From Treponema sp. (GTDB lineage Bacteria; Spirochaetota; Spirochaetia; Treponematales; Breznakiellaceae), in assembly GCA_009786625.1 (NCBI GenBank), contig WQRT01000151.1, positions 433-6,900 on the forward strand: a stretch of DNA of 6,468 bases, read 5' to 3'. Below the pieces are notes generated by a model. It ran no database searches. It had not been told where the DNA came from and worked only from the letters and a program-made list of their open reading frames with translations. The translations under genes and the position numbers were made by a program. Positions 1 to 6,170 of the stretch are shown here, piece after piece (positions within the stretch are counted from its first letter, which is position 1; each line of letters opens with the position of its first letter).

Positions 1-6
1 AAATCC

Positions 7-1068
7 ATGAGAAACATTTTAACAGTTTTCATTTTAACATTTATCATTATTATCATAACAGCGCTTTCATGTACAAGCTCGCCTTCAGAAAGCGAAGTTG
101 TAAGACCAAGGTATTTATTCCCCGGCGATTATATGGCTGATCCGGCTGCGCATGTATTTAACGGCAGGCTGTATATTTATCCGTCGCACGACAGGGTATC
201 TTCGGCTGGCTCAGGCGGTATGGACGGCGGCGCGTATGACATGATCGATTATCATGTGTTTTCGTTAGACGACATTTTTTACGGGGATGTTACGGATCAC
301 GGTGTGGTTTTATCTCTCCGTGATATTCCCTGGGCAAGAAGCCAGTTATGGGATAACGATGTCGCTTGCAAAGACGATATATATTATATGTACTTTCCCG
401 CTAAGGATCATAATGGAATTTTTCGCATCGGCGCAGCCATTGCGTCTCGTCCCGAAGGTCCTTTTATTCCGCAACCAGAGCCAATTCCAGGAAGTTACAG
501 TATTGATCCATGCGTGTTTGAAGATGACGGAAATTATTATATGTATTTCGGCGGGATATGGGGCGGACAGCTTCAGCAATATAACGGCAACACATACGCT
601 GGGACGTCAAACCGTCCTAACAATAGCGGCAGAGCCATATCGCCGCGCGTTGCTAAATTAAGCGGTGATATGCTGCGGTTCGCGGAAGAACCGCGTGAAC
701 TTTTAATCACTGACAGAAACGGAAACCCGCTCATGAGCGCGGATAACTCAAGACGTTTTTTTGAAGCCTCATGGATGCACAAGTATAACGGCGTATATTA
801 TTTTTCCTATTCAACAGGCGACACTCATTATTTGTGTTACGCAACAGGCGATAATCCCTACGGGCCTTTTATTTATCAAGGGATTATATTAACGCCTGTT
901 ATCGGCTGGACGACCCATCACTCAATTGTAGAGTTTAAGGAGAAATGGTATTTATTTTATCATGACGCGCGGCCGTCAGGCGGAACAGATCATCTGCGCA
1001 GCATGAAAGTAACAGAGTTGACGCACCTTCCCGATGGATCGATACAGAGAATAAACGGAATGAGATAG
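7..1068 (+). CDS. Exported GH43-family glycoside hydrolase (putative arabinofuranosidase/xylosidase), lipoprotein
   Basis: A 353-residue protein with a lipoprotein signal: a short n-region (MRN), a very hydrophobic stretch at about residues 4-20 rich in Ile, and the lipobox A-L-S-C with the lipidated Cys at 22. The rest looks like a five-bladed beta-propeller of glycoside hydrolase family 43. The likely catalytic base is D45 in ADPAAHVFNGRLYIYPSHD, the pKa-modulating Asp is D167 in SIDPCVFEDDGNYYMYFGG, and the general acid is E253 in FFEASWMHKYNGVYYFSYSTG. HHSIVEF (304-310) matches the family's central His/metal region. Family members hydrolyse arabinose- or xylose-containing plant polysaccharides, and this one would act anchored outside the cytoplasmic membrane. 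The length suits a bare catalytic domain with no visible accessory carbohydrate-binding module. The ATG at 7 is chosen because it gives a well-formed lipoprotein signal. Only six bases precede it, so its ribosome binding site and any upstream partner genes are out of view. Family assignment is firm; the exact substrate and subfamily cannot be told by eye. Confidence 0.86.
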   Translation: MRNILTVFILTFIIIIITALSCTSSPSESEVVRPRYLFPGDYMADPAAHVFNGRLYIYPSHDRVSSAGSGGMDGGAYDMIDYHVFSLDDIFYGDVTDHGVVLSLRDIPWARSQLWDNDVACKDDIYYMYFPAKDHNGIFRIGAAIASRPEGPFIPQPEPIPGSYSIDPCVFEDDGNYYMYFGGIWGGQLQQYNGNTYAGTSNRPNNSGRAISPRVAKLSGDMLRFAEEPRELLITDRNGNPLMSADNSRRFFEASWMHKYNGVYYFSYSTGDTHYLCYATGDNPYGPFIYQGIILTPVIGWTTHHSIVEFKEKWYLFYHDARPSGGTDHLRSMKVTELTHLPDGSIQRINGMR

Positions 1069-1071
1069 TTT

Positions 1072-1108
1072 TTAACGCCTTCCCACTTTTATTTTAAAAT
1101 GGTATAAA
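1072..1108 (+). promoter_or_regulatory. Candidate promoter hexamers in front of purE
   Basis: The 46-nt gap between the GH43 gene and purE is AT-rich and offers two overlapping sigma70-like pairs, each with 17-nt spacing. These are TTAACG (1072-1077) with TAAAAT (1095-1100), and TTCCCA (1080-1085) with TATAAA (1103-1108). The -10 elements match five of six consensus bases and the -35 elements four of six. Either would give a leader of about 8 nt or less before the ATG at 1115. Such matches are common by chance in AT-rich gaps, so this is a candidate only. The change from a carbohydrate lipoprotein to purine genes makes a promoter here plausible. Confidence 0.3.
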
Positions 1109-1114
1109 TGACTC

Positions 1115-1603
1115 ATGAAGAAAGCTGCGGTTGTTATGGGAAGCGACAGCGATTTGCCTGTCCTTGAAAAAACGTTTAAAAGATTGAAAGATTTTGATAT
1201 TCCTTTTGAGGCTCATGTGATGAGCGCCCACCGCACTCCAGCAAGAGCGGCGGAATTCGCTTCAAACGCGGCAAAAAACGGCTTCGGCGTAATCATCGCG
1301 GCGGCCGGGATGGCGGCGCATCTTGCAGGAGTAATGGCGGCGCATACCACACTGCCTGTAATCGGTATTCCGATTAAATCCTCGCTTGACGGCCTTGACG
1401 CGCTGCTTGCGACTGTACAGATGCCTCCGGGAATCCCTGTGGCCGCGGTGGCAATAGACGGCGCTGATAATGCGGCGATTCTCGCGGCACAGATTCTGGC
1501 AACAGGCGACAATGCCCTTGCGGATAAACTCACCGCTTTTAAAACAGACATGGCAAACAAAGTAACGGAAAAAGATAATCAATTACAGGAAAAATTTAAA
1601 TAA
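1115..1603 (+). CDS. purE: PurE, N5-carboxyaminoimidazole ribonucleotide mutase (class I)
   Basis: This 162-residue cytoplasmic enzyme converts N5-CAIR to 4-carboxy-AIR in purine synthesis. Visible signatures are the phosphate-binding GSDSD (9-13), the catalytic loop SAHRTP (37-42) with its essential His39, AGMAAHLAG (64-72) and [13 protein letters not shown] (97-109). The AAH-containing loop and the VQMP-GIPV segment are those of class I PurE, not the class II AIR carboxylase of animals and some treponemes. Class I enzymes normally need PurK, which is not in the window. The ATG at 1115 is the earliest possible start because an in-frame TGA sits at 1109-1111. No convincing Shine-Dalgarno precedes it, unlike the genes downstream. 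Two oddities in the loop are Ala in place of the usual Pro in HLPG (A71) and AAAG where AGAG or AGG is usual. purF follows after 20 nt. Confidence 0.95.
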   Translation: MKKAAVVMGSDSDLPVLEKTFKRLKDFDIPFEAHVMSAHRTPARAAEFASNAAKNGFGVIIAAAGMAAHLAGVMAAHTTLPVIGIPIKSSLDGLDALLATVQMPPGIPVAAVAIDGADNAAILAAQILATGDNALADKLTAFKTDMANKVTEKDNQLQEKFK

Positions 1604-1623
1604 GACTCTAATCAGGATAAAAT

Positions 1624-3039
1624 ATGCAGGAAAATTGCGGAGTATTCGGAATATTCACTTCAAGTTATAACACGGATGTCGCTTCTCAAGCGTACCTCGC
1701 GCTTTTCGCTTTGCAGCACAGAGGACAGGAAAGCTGCGGGATTGCAGTATGCTCAGACGGGCTTATGCAGTATCACAGCGATCTCGGCCTTGTGCCTGAA
1801 GTTTTTTCAAGAGAAACGCTTGATAAACTTGGAAGGGGAAACATGGCGGTCGGTCACGTACGTTATTCGCCGATGGATCAAAAAAGCAGATCGAACGCGC
1901 AGCCTCTCGTTGTGCGCCATATCAAAGGTTCAATGGCGATTGCGCATAACGGAAGCATCACAAACGCGAACAGCCTCCGCGAAAAACTTCAGATGGAAGG
2001 CGCTGTATTTCACACATCGAATGACAGCGAGATCATTATAAGCATTATCACAAAAAAAAGAATTCAAACAAAAACAATAGAAGACGCCATAGATATGGCG
2101 ATGCACGAGATCGAAGGCGCGTATTCACTTGTAATTATGTCTCCCAGTAAGCTGATAGCGGCGCGTGACCCGTACGGTTTCCGTCCGCTCTGCATGGGTT
2201 CTCTTAACGGCGGTATTGTGTTTGCATCGGAAAGCTGCGCTCTTGACAGTATAGGCGCTGATTTTATACGGGACATCGAACCCGGCGAGATCGTTGTGGC
2301 GGATAAAGACGGAACCCGCAGCATTAAAACACATTGCGGAAAAAAAAGCGGTATGTGCGTTTTTGAATATATTTACTTCGCGCGTCCCGATTCCGTTATA
2401 GAAGGATCATGTGTGCATAACGCGCGTCAGAGAGCCGGTTCTTTTCTCGCGCTGGAACATCCCGTTCAGGCGGATGTTGTTTTCGGTGTTCCCGATTCAG
2501 GTCTCGATGCCGCTCTAGGTTACTCGCGCCAGTCCGGTATTCCGTACGGAGTCGGATTTATTAAAAACCGCTATATCGGACGCACATTTATTCAGCCGAC
2601 TCAGGAAGAACGTGATCGTGCGGTGCGGATAAAATTGAATACAATCGAATCAACCATAAAAAATAAAAGAGTAGTATTGATTGATGATTCAATTGTGCGC
2701 GGAACAACCATGCGCCGTATTGTAAAACTGGTGCGTGAAACAGGAGCGAAAGAAGTGCATTTACGCATATCGTCTCCGCCTTTTATAAATCCGTGTTACT
2801 TCGGCACTGATATCGATTCAAGGGAGAATCTCATTGCTTGTAAAATGAGCATAACGGAAATCCGCGAATACCTCGGCGCTGACAGTCTTGGATATTTATC
2901 AATCGATCATGTTCCCAAAATCGCCGAAAACGCCAAATGCGGTTTTTGCGACGGCTGCTTTACCGGGAAATATCCTGTCCCGGAACCTGCAATCATTCCA
3001 AAAAGTAAATATGATCAAAAAATCGGAGAATCAAATTGA
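1624..3039 (+). CDS. purF: PurF, amidophosphoribosyltransferase ([4Fe-4S] type)
   Basis: This 471-residue enzyme makes 5-phosphoribosylamine from PRPP and glutamine, the first committed step of purine synthesis. The N-terminal Ntn-glutaminase begins MQENCGVFGIF, so the nucleophile is Cys5 behind a four-residue propeptide. LQHRGQES (30-37), GHVRY (77-81) and AHNGSI (107-112) follow. The C-terminal phosphoribosyltransferase half has KNRYIGRTFIQP (314-325) and the PRPP loop VLIDDSIVRGTT (351-362). Cysteines 245, 391, 442 and 445 line up with the Fe-S ligands of the Bacillus subtilis enzyme (from memory of that protein), with a further Cys at 439. The family then matures by propeptide removal and cluster insertion. 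The start is fixed by an in-frame TAA at 1618-1620 and a good AGGA (1614-1617) six bases upstream. The glutamine loop after RYS reads PMD, where T-x-G is usual. Length is normal. Confidence 0.96.
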   Translation: MQENCGVFGIFTSSYNTDVASQAYLALFALQHRGQESCGIAVCSDGLMQYHSDLGLVPEVFSRETLDKLGRGNMAVGHVRYSPMDQKSRSNAQPLVVRHIKGSMAIAHNGSITNANSLREKLQMEGAVFHTSNDSEIIISIITKKRIQTKTIEDAIDMAMHEIEGAYSLVIMSPSKLIAARDPYGFRPLCMGSLNGGIVFASESCALDSIGADFIRDIEPGEIVVADKDGTRSIKTHCGKKSGMCVFEYIYFARPDSVIEGSCVHNARQRAGSFLALEHPVQADVVFGVPDSGLDAALGYSRQSGIPYGVGFIKNRYIGRTFIQPTQEERDRAVRIKLNTIESTIKNKRVVLIDDSIVRGTTMRRIVKLVRETGAKEVHLRISSPPFINPCYFGTDIDSRENLIACKMSITEIREYLGADSLGYLSIDHVPKIAENAKCGFCDGCFTGKYPVPEPAIIPKSKYDQKIGESN

Positions 3040-3042
3040 TGC

Positions 3043-3074
3043 CGCATTTGAACACGCAAATGCGAACGCATTTG
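3043..3074 (+). repeat. Three alternating 8-mers able to form two exclusive hairpins
   Basis: Four bases after the purF stop, CGCATTTG (3043-3050) is followed by its exact reverse complement CAAATGCG (3057-3064) and then by CGCATTTG again (3067-3074). The middle copy can pair with the first (8 bp, loop AACACG) or with the third (about 7 bp around a GAAC loop). The two hairpins are therefore mutually exclusive. No T-run follows, so this is not a standard terminator. The role is unknown; an mRNA-processing or stability element between purF and purM is possible. Confidence 0.6.
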
Positions 3075-3108
3075 TATTTCTTCGCGGCTAAAATATAAGG
3101 TTACAGTA

Positions 3109-4149
3109 ATGAATAATAGTTACAGCGAAAGTTATAAAGCAGCCGGTGTTGACGTAACGGCAGGTTATCGTTCTGTCGCGTTAATAAAAAAACATGTTGA
3201 ACGAACAAAAATCAACGGAGTGCTGGAAGGTATAGGCGGTTTCGGAGGATTGTTTGCGCTTGATAAAAATAGTTTTTCAGAACCTGTGCTTGTTTCCGGC
3301 ACAGACGGGGTCGGAACAAAATTAAAAATCGCGATGCTGCTTGATAAACACGATACAATCGGGATTGACTGCGTTGCCATGTGCGTAAACGATATTATCT
3401 GCGCCGGAGCGAAACCTCTATTTTTTCTCGATTATCTTGCGATGGGAAAAAATAAACCTGAAAAAGTAGAAAAAATTGTCGCAGGAATCGCAGAAGGCTG
3501 TGTACAGGCAGGATGCGCTTTAATCGGAGGAGAAACCGCCGAGCATCCCGGCATGATGGGCGAAGATGAGTATGATGTAGCGGGTTTTTCTGTTGGTATC
3601 GCGGAAAAATCTAAAATACCGGATAAGTTAAGCGTAAAAAAAGGAGACGTTGTTATCGCCGCGGCATCATCCGGTGTACATTCAAACGCTTTTTCGCTGA
3701 CGCGGAAAGTTTTTAACATTGATAATAACTCAAGCATCCTTGAACAGCGTTTTTCAGAACTAGGCAAAACACTAGGCGAAGAACTTTTAACGCCTACAAG
3801 AATATATGTTAAATCTATAATGGAACTGCTTAGTAAAATAAATATTAAATCAATATGTCACATAACAGGAGGCGGCTTTTACGAGAATCTGCCCAGGGCG
3901 TTCGGCGATGATGTCGGCGCGTTAATTTTTAAAAGTAAACTGGATATCCCGCCTGTTTTTAACCTGATTTCCAAAACAGGAAACATCCCGGAGCGCGATA
4001 TGTTTAATACCTACAACATGGGCGCCGGAATGTGCGTCATCACATCACCTGAAAACGCGCAAGGAGCAGTAAATCTGTTACGCGCAAACGGAGAAAAAGC
4101 AGAAATAATAGGCGAAATAATAAAAGGAAGCGGAGTAAAAATAGAATAA
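3109..4149 (+). CDS. purM: PurM, phosphoribosylformylglycinamidine cyclo-ligase (AIR synthetase)
   Basis: This 346-residue cytoplasmic enzyme closes formylglycinamidine ribonucleotide to aminoimidazole ribonucleotide using ATP. It is a member of the PurM/PurL ATP-binding fold. Diagnostic stretches in order are YKAAGVD (9-15), SGTDGVGTKLK (63-73), CVNDI (92-96), GAKPLFFLDYLAMGK (100-114), LIGGETAEHPGMM (138-150), SSGVHSNAFSL (187-197), LLTPTRIYV (226-234), HITGGGFYENLPR (251-263) and MFNTYNMGAGM (298-308). Length is typical and the protein looks intact. SNAFSL has Ala where Gly is usual. An AAGG (3097-3100) lies eight bases before the ATG at 3109, which also gives the expected N-terminus just ahead of the YKAAGVD motif. 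It lies 69 nt after purF, beyond the paired repeats. The product AIR is the substrate of the PurK/PurE step. Confidence 0.96.
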   Translation: MNNSYSESYKAAGVDVTAGYRSVALIKKHVERTKINGVLEGIGGFGGLFALDKNSFSEPVLVSGTDGVGTKLKIAMLLDKHDTIGIDCVAMCVNDIICAGAKPLFFLDYLAMGKNKPEKVEKIVAGIAEGCVQAGCALIGGETAEHPGMMGEDEYDVAGFSVGIAEKSKIPDKLSVKKGDVVIAAASSGVHSNAFSLTRKVFNIDNNSSILEQRFSELGKTLGEELLTPTRIYVKSIMELLSKINIKSICHITGGGFYENLPRAFGDDVGALIFKSKLDIPPVFNLISKTGNIPERDMFNTYNMGAGMCVITSPENAQGAVNLLRANGEKAEIIGEIIKGSGVKIE

Positions 4150-4180
4150 AAACCCGCATCACCAACCAAAAAGTTAGTGT

Positions 4181-4243
4181 GGTTCGCGGCAAAAAAATTA
4201 TGGTTCGTCGCAAAAATTAATAATACGTAGCAAAAAAAGGATA
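4181..4243 (+). repeat. Imperfect ~21-bp triplicate upstream of purN
   Basis: The 99-nt gap between purM and purN ends in three related units: GGTTCGCGGCAAAAAAATTA (from 4181), GGTTCGTCGCAAAAATTAAT (from 4202) and a more diverged ATACGTAGCAAAAAAAGG (from 4223). The GC before each A-run falls at 4189, 4210 and 4230, a spacing of 21 and 20 bases or about two helical turns. The third unit contributes the A-rich AAAAAAGG ribosome binding site of purN. The string TTCGCGGC of the first unit also occurs upstream of purM at 3081-3088. This may be a binding site array, an A-tract bend or simple slippage duplication. No function is assigned. Confidence 0.5.
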
Positions 4244-4248
4244 AAAAC

Positions 4249-4854
4249 TTGATAAAAATAGCGGTTCTAGTAAGCGGCGGAGGAACTAACCTTCAAAACC
4301 TGATTGACGCGTGGAAAGAAGAAAAACTCTCAGGCGGAGAACTGTCCCTTGTCATTTCGTCTGCAAAGGGAGCATTTGCCCTTGAACGCGCGAAAGAAGC
4401 CGGTATCAAAACAGCCGTGATAGAAAGAAAAAAATTTGCATGTATGGAAGACGCAGACAATGAATACAGCTCGGTGTTAGCTGAAAATAATATTGATTTT
4501 ATTGTCCTTGCGGGATTTCTTTCAATACTGGGACCAAAAGTTATAAAAAATTGGGAGAACAGAATTATTAATGTTCATCCGGCGCTTATTCCATCTTTTT
4601 GCGGAAAAGGTTTTTACGGGCTTAAAGTTCACAAAGCTGTACTTGAATCAGGCGTAAAAGAAACCGGCGCGACTGTTCATTTTGTAAACGAAATTGTGGA
4701 CGGGGGAAAAATAATTTTACAAAAAACGGTGGATGTACTTGAGGACGACACACCCGAATCATTACAACAGCGCGTTATGCGGGAAGGCGAGTGGGTTTTA
4801 CTGCCGAAAGCTGTAGCAATGTACTGTAGAGGGGAGTTGGGGGTTAGGGATTAG
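4249..4854 (+). CDS. purN: PurN, phosphoribosylglycinamide formyltransferase
   Basis: This 201-residue enzyme transfers a formyl group from 10-formyltetrahydrofolate to GAR, giving FGAR. The phosphate-binding loop SGGGTNLQ (9-16) sits near the N-terminus, followed by VLAGFLSIL (86-94). The catalytic core is INVHPALIPSF (107-117) with Asn108 and His110, then GATVHFVNEIVDGG (140-153) with Asp151, completing the N-H-D triad of the family. Translation starts at TTG: there is no ATG or GTG between it and the in-frame TAG at 4228-4230. AAAGG (4236-4240) is correctly spaced eight bases upstream. The last seven codons (G195-D201) and the TAG stop lie inside a G-rich repeat array. The extreme C-terminus GELGVRD is therefore repeat-derived and may differ from relatives. 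The catalytic domain is complete, so the gene should be functional. Confidence 0.95.
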   Translation: MIKIAVLVSGGGTNLQNLIDAWKEEKLSGGELSLVISSAKGAFALERAKEAGIKTAVIERKKFACMEDADNEYSSVLAENNIDFIVLAGFLSILGPKVIKNWENRIINVHPALIPSFCGKGFYGLKVHKAVLESGVKETGATVHFVNEIVDGGKIILQKTVDVLEDDTPESLQQRVMREGEWVLLPKAVAMYCRGELGVRD

Positions 4855-4881
4855 GAGTTAGGGAATAGGGGTTAGTTTTTT
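4831..4881 (+). repeat. G-rich telomere-like heptamer array, copy 1 (purN end / purN-purD gap)
   Basis: Degenerate head-to-tail units of about RTTAGGG: GTTGGGG, GTTAGGG, ATTAGGA, GTTAGGG, AATAGGG, then GTTAG and a six-T run (4876-4881). Runs of at least three G lie at 4831-4834, 4839-4843, 4847-4849, 4861-4863 and 4868-4871. The coding-strand RNA could therefore form a G-quadruplex with one long loop. The array starts inside purN and contains its stop codon at 4852-4854. It ends shortly before the purD ribosome binding site at 4886-4890. A second copy follows purD. Confidence 0.75.
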
Positions 4882-4896
4882 GGAAAGAGGTATGAG

Positions 4897-6168
4897 GTGA
4901 ATGTATTAGTTATTGGTAGCGGGGGGAGGGAACACGCTATTATAAAAGCGCTTAAGAAAAATAAGCGTATTAGTAAATTGTTCGCAGCTCCGGGGAACGG
5001 CGGTATCGGCATGGATGCTCAATGCTTGCCTGTAAAGGCTGTCGATATTCCCGCGATGCTCGATCTTGTTAAAACAAAAAAGATTGATTATGTTGTTGTA
5101 GCGCCTGATGATCCGCTGGCTGCCGGAATGGTTGACGCTCTTGAAGAAAAGGGAGTGCGCTGTTTCGGGCCGTCAAAAGCGGCGGCGCGTATTGAAAGCA
5201 GCAAAGTTTTTTCAAAAAACCTGATGAAAAAATACGGTATTCCGACAGCGGCGTATGAAGTATTCTCGGATTCGGATTCCGCGTCGTGTTATGTGAAATC
5301 AATAAACATTAAATATCCTCTTGTGATAAAAGCTGACGGCCTCGCTCTTGGCAAGGGTGTTGTTATAGCTCAAAACTGCGCCGAAGCACTTGAAACAATT
5401 GTATCATTCATGATGGAAAAAAAATTCGGAGCAAGCGGATCAAATATTGTAATAGAAGAATTTTTAAAAGGTCCTGAAGTTACAGTCCTTGCGTTTACCG
5501 ACGGAAAAACAATTGCTCCTATGATTTCTTCAATGGATCACAAGCAGATTTACGACGGCAACAAGGGACCCAACACAGGCGGCATGGGTGTAATCGCTCC
5601 AAATTTTCATTACACAAAAATAATAGCGCAGCTATGCATGGAAAAAATATTTTTGCCGACTATCAATGCAATGAATGAAGAAGGCTGTCCGTTTAAAGGC
5701 TGTCTTTATTTCGGATTGATGCTTACAGATAACGGTCCTGTAGTAATCGAATACAACAGCCGTTTCGGTGATCCTGAGACCCAGGCGGTTTTGCCGCTTT
5801 TAGAAACAGATCTCTTTGATATAATGCAGGCAGTGACTGACGAAAGGCTCTCAAGTCTTGATATTAAATGGTCGAATAAAAATAGTGCATGCGTGGTACT
5901 CGCAAGCGGAGGATATCCGCAGAATTACAAAACAGGATTCGCTGTAAAAGGACTGGATGGAAACGGATGCGCGGTAAATAAAGATGTAACTGTTTACCAT
6001 GCCGGAACTGAATATAATGACGGCGGCTTTTTCACATCAGGGGGCAGAGTGCTTGGAATCAGCGCGGCGGGAGCATCGCTTGATGCGGCTCTTGAAAAAG
6101 CATACAGAGCGGCGGAGAATATTTGCTTTGATGGCGTGCATTACCGCAGAGATATCGGGAAATATTGA
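4897..6168 (+). CDS. purD: PurD, phosphoribosylamine-glycine ligase (GAR synthetase)
   Basis: This 423-residue ATP-grasp ligase joins glycine to phosphoribosylamine, the step right after PurF. The N-terminal domain opens MNVLVIGSGGREHAI (1-15) with the glycine-rich loop. APGNGGIG (31-38) and VAPDDPLAAGMVD (68-80) follow. The ATP-grasp core shows SSKVFSKNLMKKYGIPTA (101-118), KADGLALGKGV (145-155), DHKQIYDGNKGPNTGGMG (214-231) and EYNSRFGDPETQ (285-296), where Glu285 and Asn287 should bind Mg. The C-terminal domain has LASGGYP (335-341) and FFTSGGRVLG (378-387). Length is normal and no frame break is seen. The start is GTG at 4897 with AGAGG (4886-4890) six bases upstream. An ATG at 4892 is out of frame and reads only ATG-AGG-TGA. 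The gene lies 42 nt after purN, and the gap is mostly the G-rich array. Confidence 0.96.
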   Translation: MNVLVIGSGGREHAIIKALKKNKRISKLFAAPGNGGIGMDAQCLPVKAVDIPAMLDLVKTKKIDYVVVAPDDPLAAGMVDALEEKGVRCFGPSKAAARIESSKVFSKNLMKKYGIPTAAYEVFSDSDSASCYVKSINIKYPLVIKADGLALGKGVVIAQNCAEALETIVSFMMEKKFGASGSNIVIEEFLKGPEVTVLAFTDGKTIAPMISSMDHKQIYDGNKGPNTGGMGVIAPNFHYTKIIAQLCMEKIFLPTINAMNEEGCPFKGCLYFGLMLTDNGPVVIEYNSRFGDPETQAVLPLLETDLFDIMQAVTDERLSSLDIKWSNKNSACVVLASGGYPQNYKTGFAVKGLDGNGCAVNKDVTVYHAGTEYNDGGFFTSGGRVLGISAAGASLDAALEKAYRAAENICFDGVHYRRDIGKY

Positions 6169-6170
6169 TG

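Larger units (their letters stand above)
1115..6168 (+). other. purEFMND purine-biosynthesis cluster (probable operon)
   Basis: Five same-strand purine genes follow one another with gaps of 20, 69, 99 and 42 nt, and no convincing rho-independent terminator (GC-rich stem plus T-run) lies in any gap. The genes cover PRPP to phosphoribosylamine (purF), GAR synthesis (purD), GAR formylation (purN), AIR formation (purM) and the AIR-to-CAIR step (purE). The order resembles Firmicute clusters of the type purE-C-F-M-N-H-D with purC and purH removed. Co-transcription is inferred from spacing and function. The longer gaps carry repeats that could modulate expression or processing. Confidence 0.75.

Noticed and set aside
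1069..1114. Purine riboswitch upstream of purE
   Set aside because: The gap is only 46 nt, too short for the aptamer unless it overlaps the GH43 gene, and no conserved aptamer core or paired stems are visible.
1213..1582. Antisense open frames of 106-115 codons across purE
   Set aside because: They lie entirely opposite a well-conserved purE, consist of low-complexity Ala/Ser/Ile-rich or Arg-rich sequence, and have no ribosome binding site. They are shadows of the coding frame.
3054..3075. PurR operator-like sequence (ACGCAAA half-site; partial match to the Bacillus CCGAAC box)
   Set aside because: It lies inside the operon between purF and purM, not at a promoter. The palindrome centre does not fit the E. 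coli operator, and the Bacillus box match misses a key C. The alternating 8-mer hairpins explain the sequence better.
2888..3091. Overlapping + frame reaching past the purF stop (including a possible 26-residue peptide from ATG 3011)
   Set aside because: It overlaps the conserved purF C-terminus, shows no recognisable family and no good ribosome binding site. Its tail is simply the inverted-repeat spacer read in another frame.
4160..4179. Weak hairpin CACCAAC/GTTAGTG after purM as a terminator
   Set aside because: The stem is 7 bp with one mismatch and has no T-run after it. The next gene is a pathway partner, so a terminator is unlikely.
4831..4881. CRISPR array
   Set aside because: Units are about 7 bp and contiguous, with no unique spacers of constant length and no cas genes.
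4892..4900. Mini-ORF ATG-AGG-TGA overlapping the purD GTG start
   Set aside because: It is only two codons long and needs just a chance ATG. The GTG has correct spacing to AGAGG. Translational coupling through it cannot be supported from sequence.
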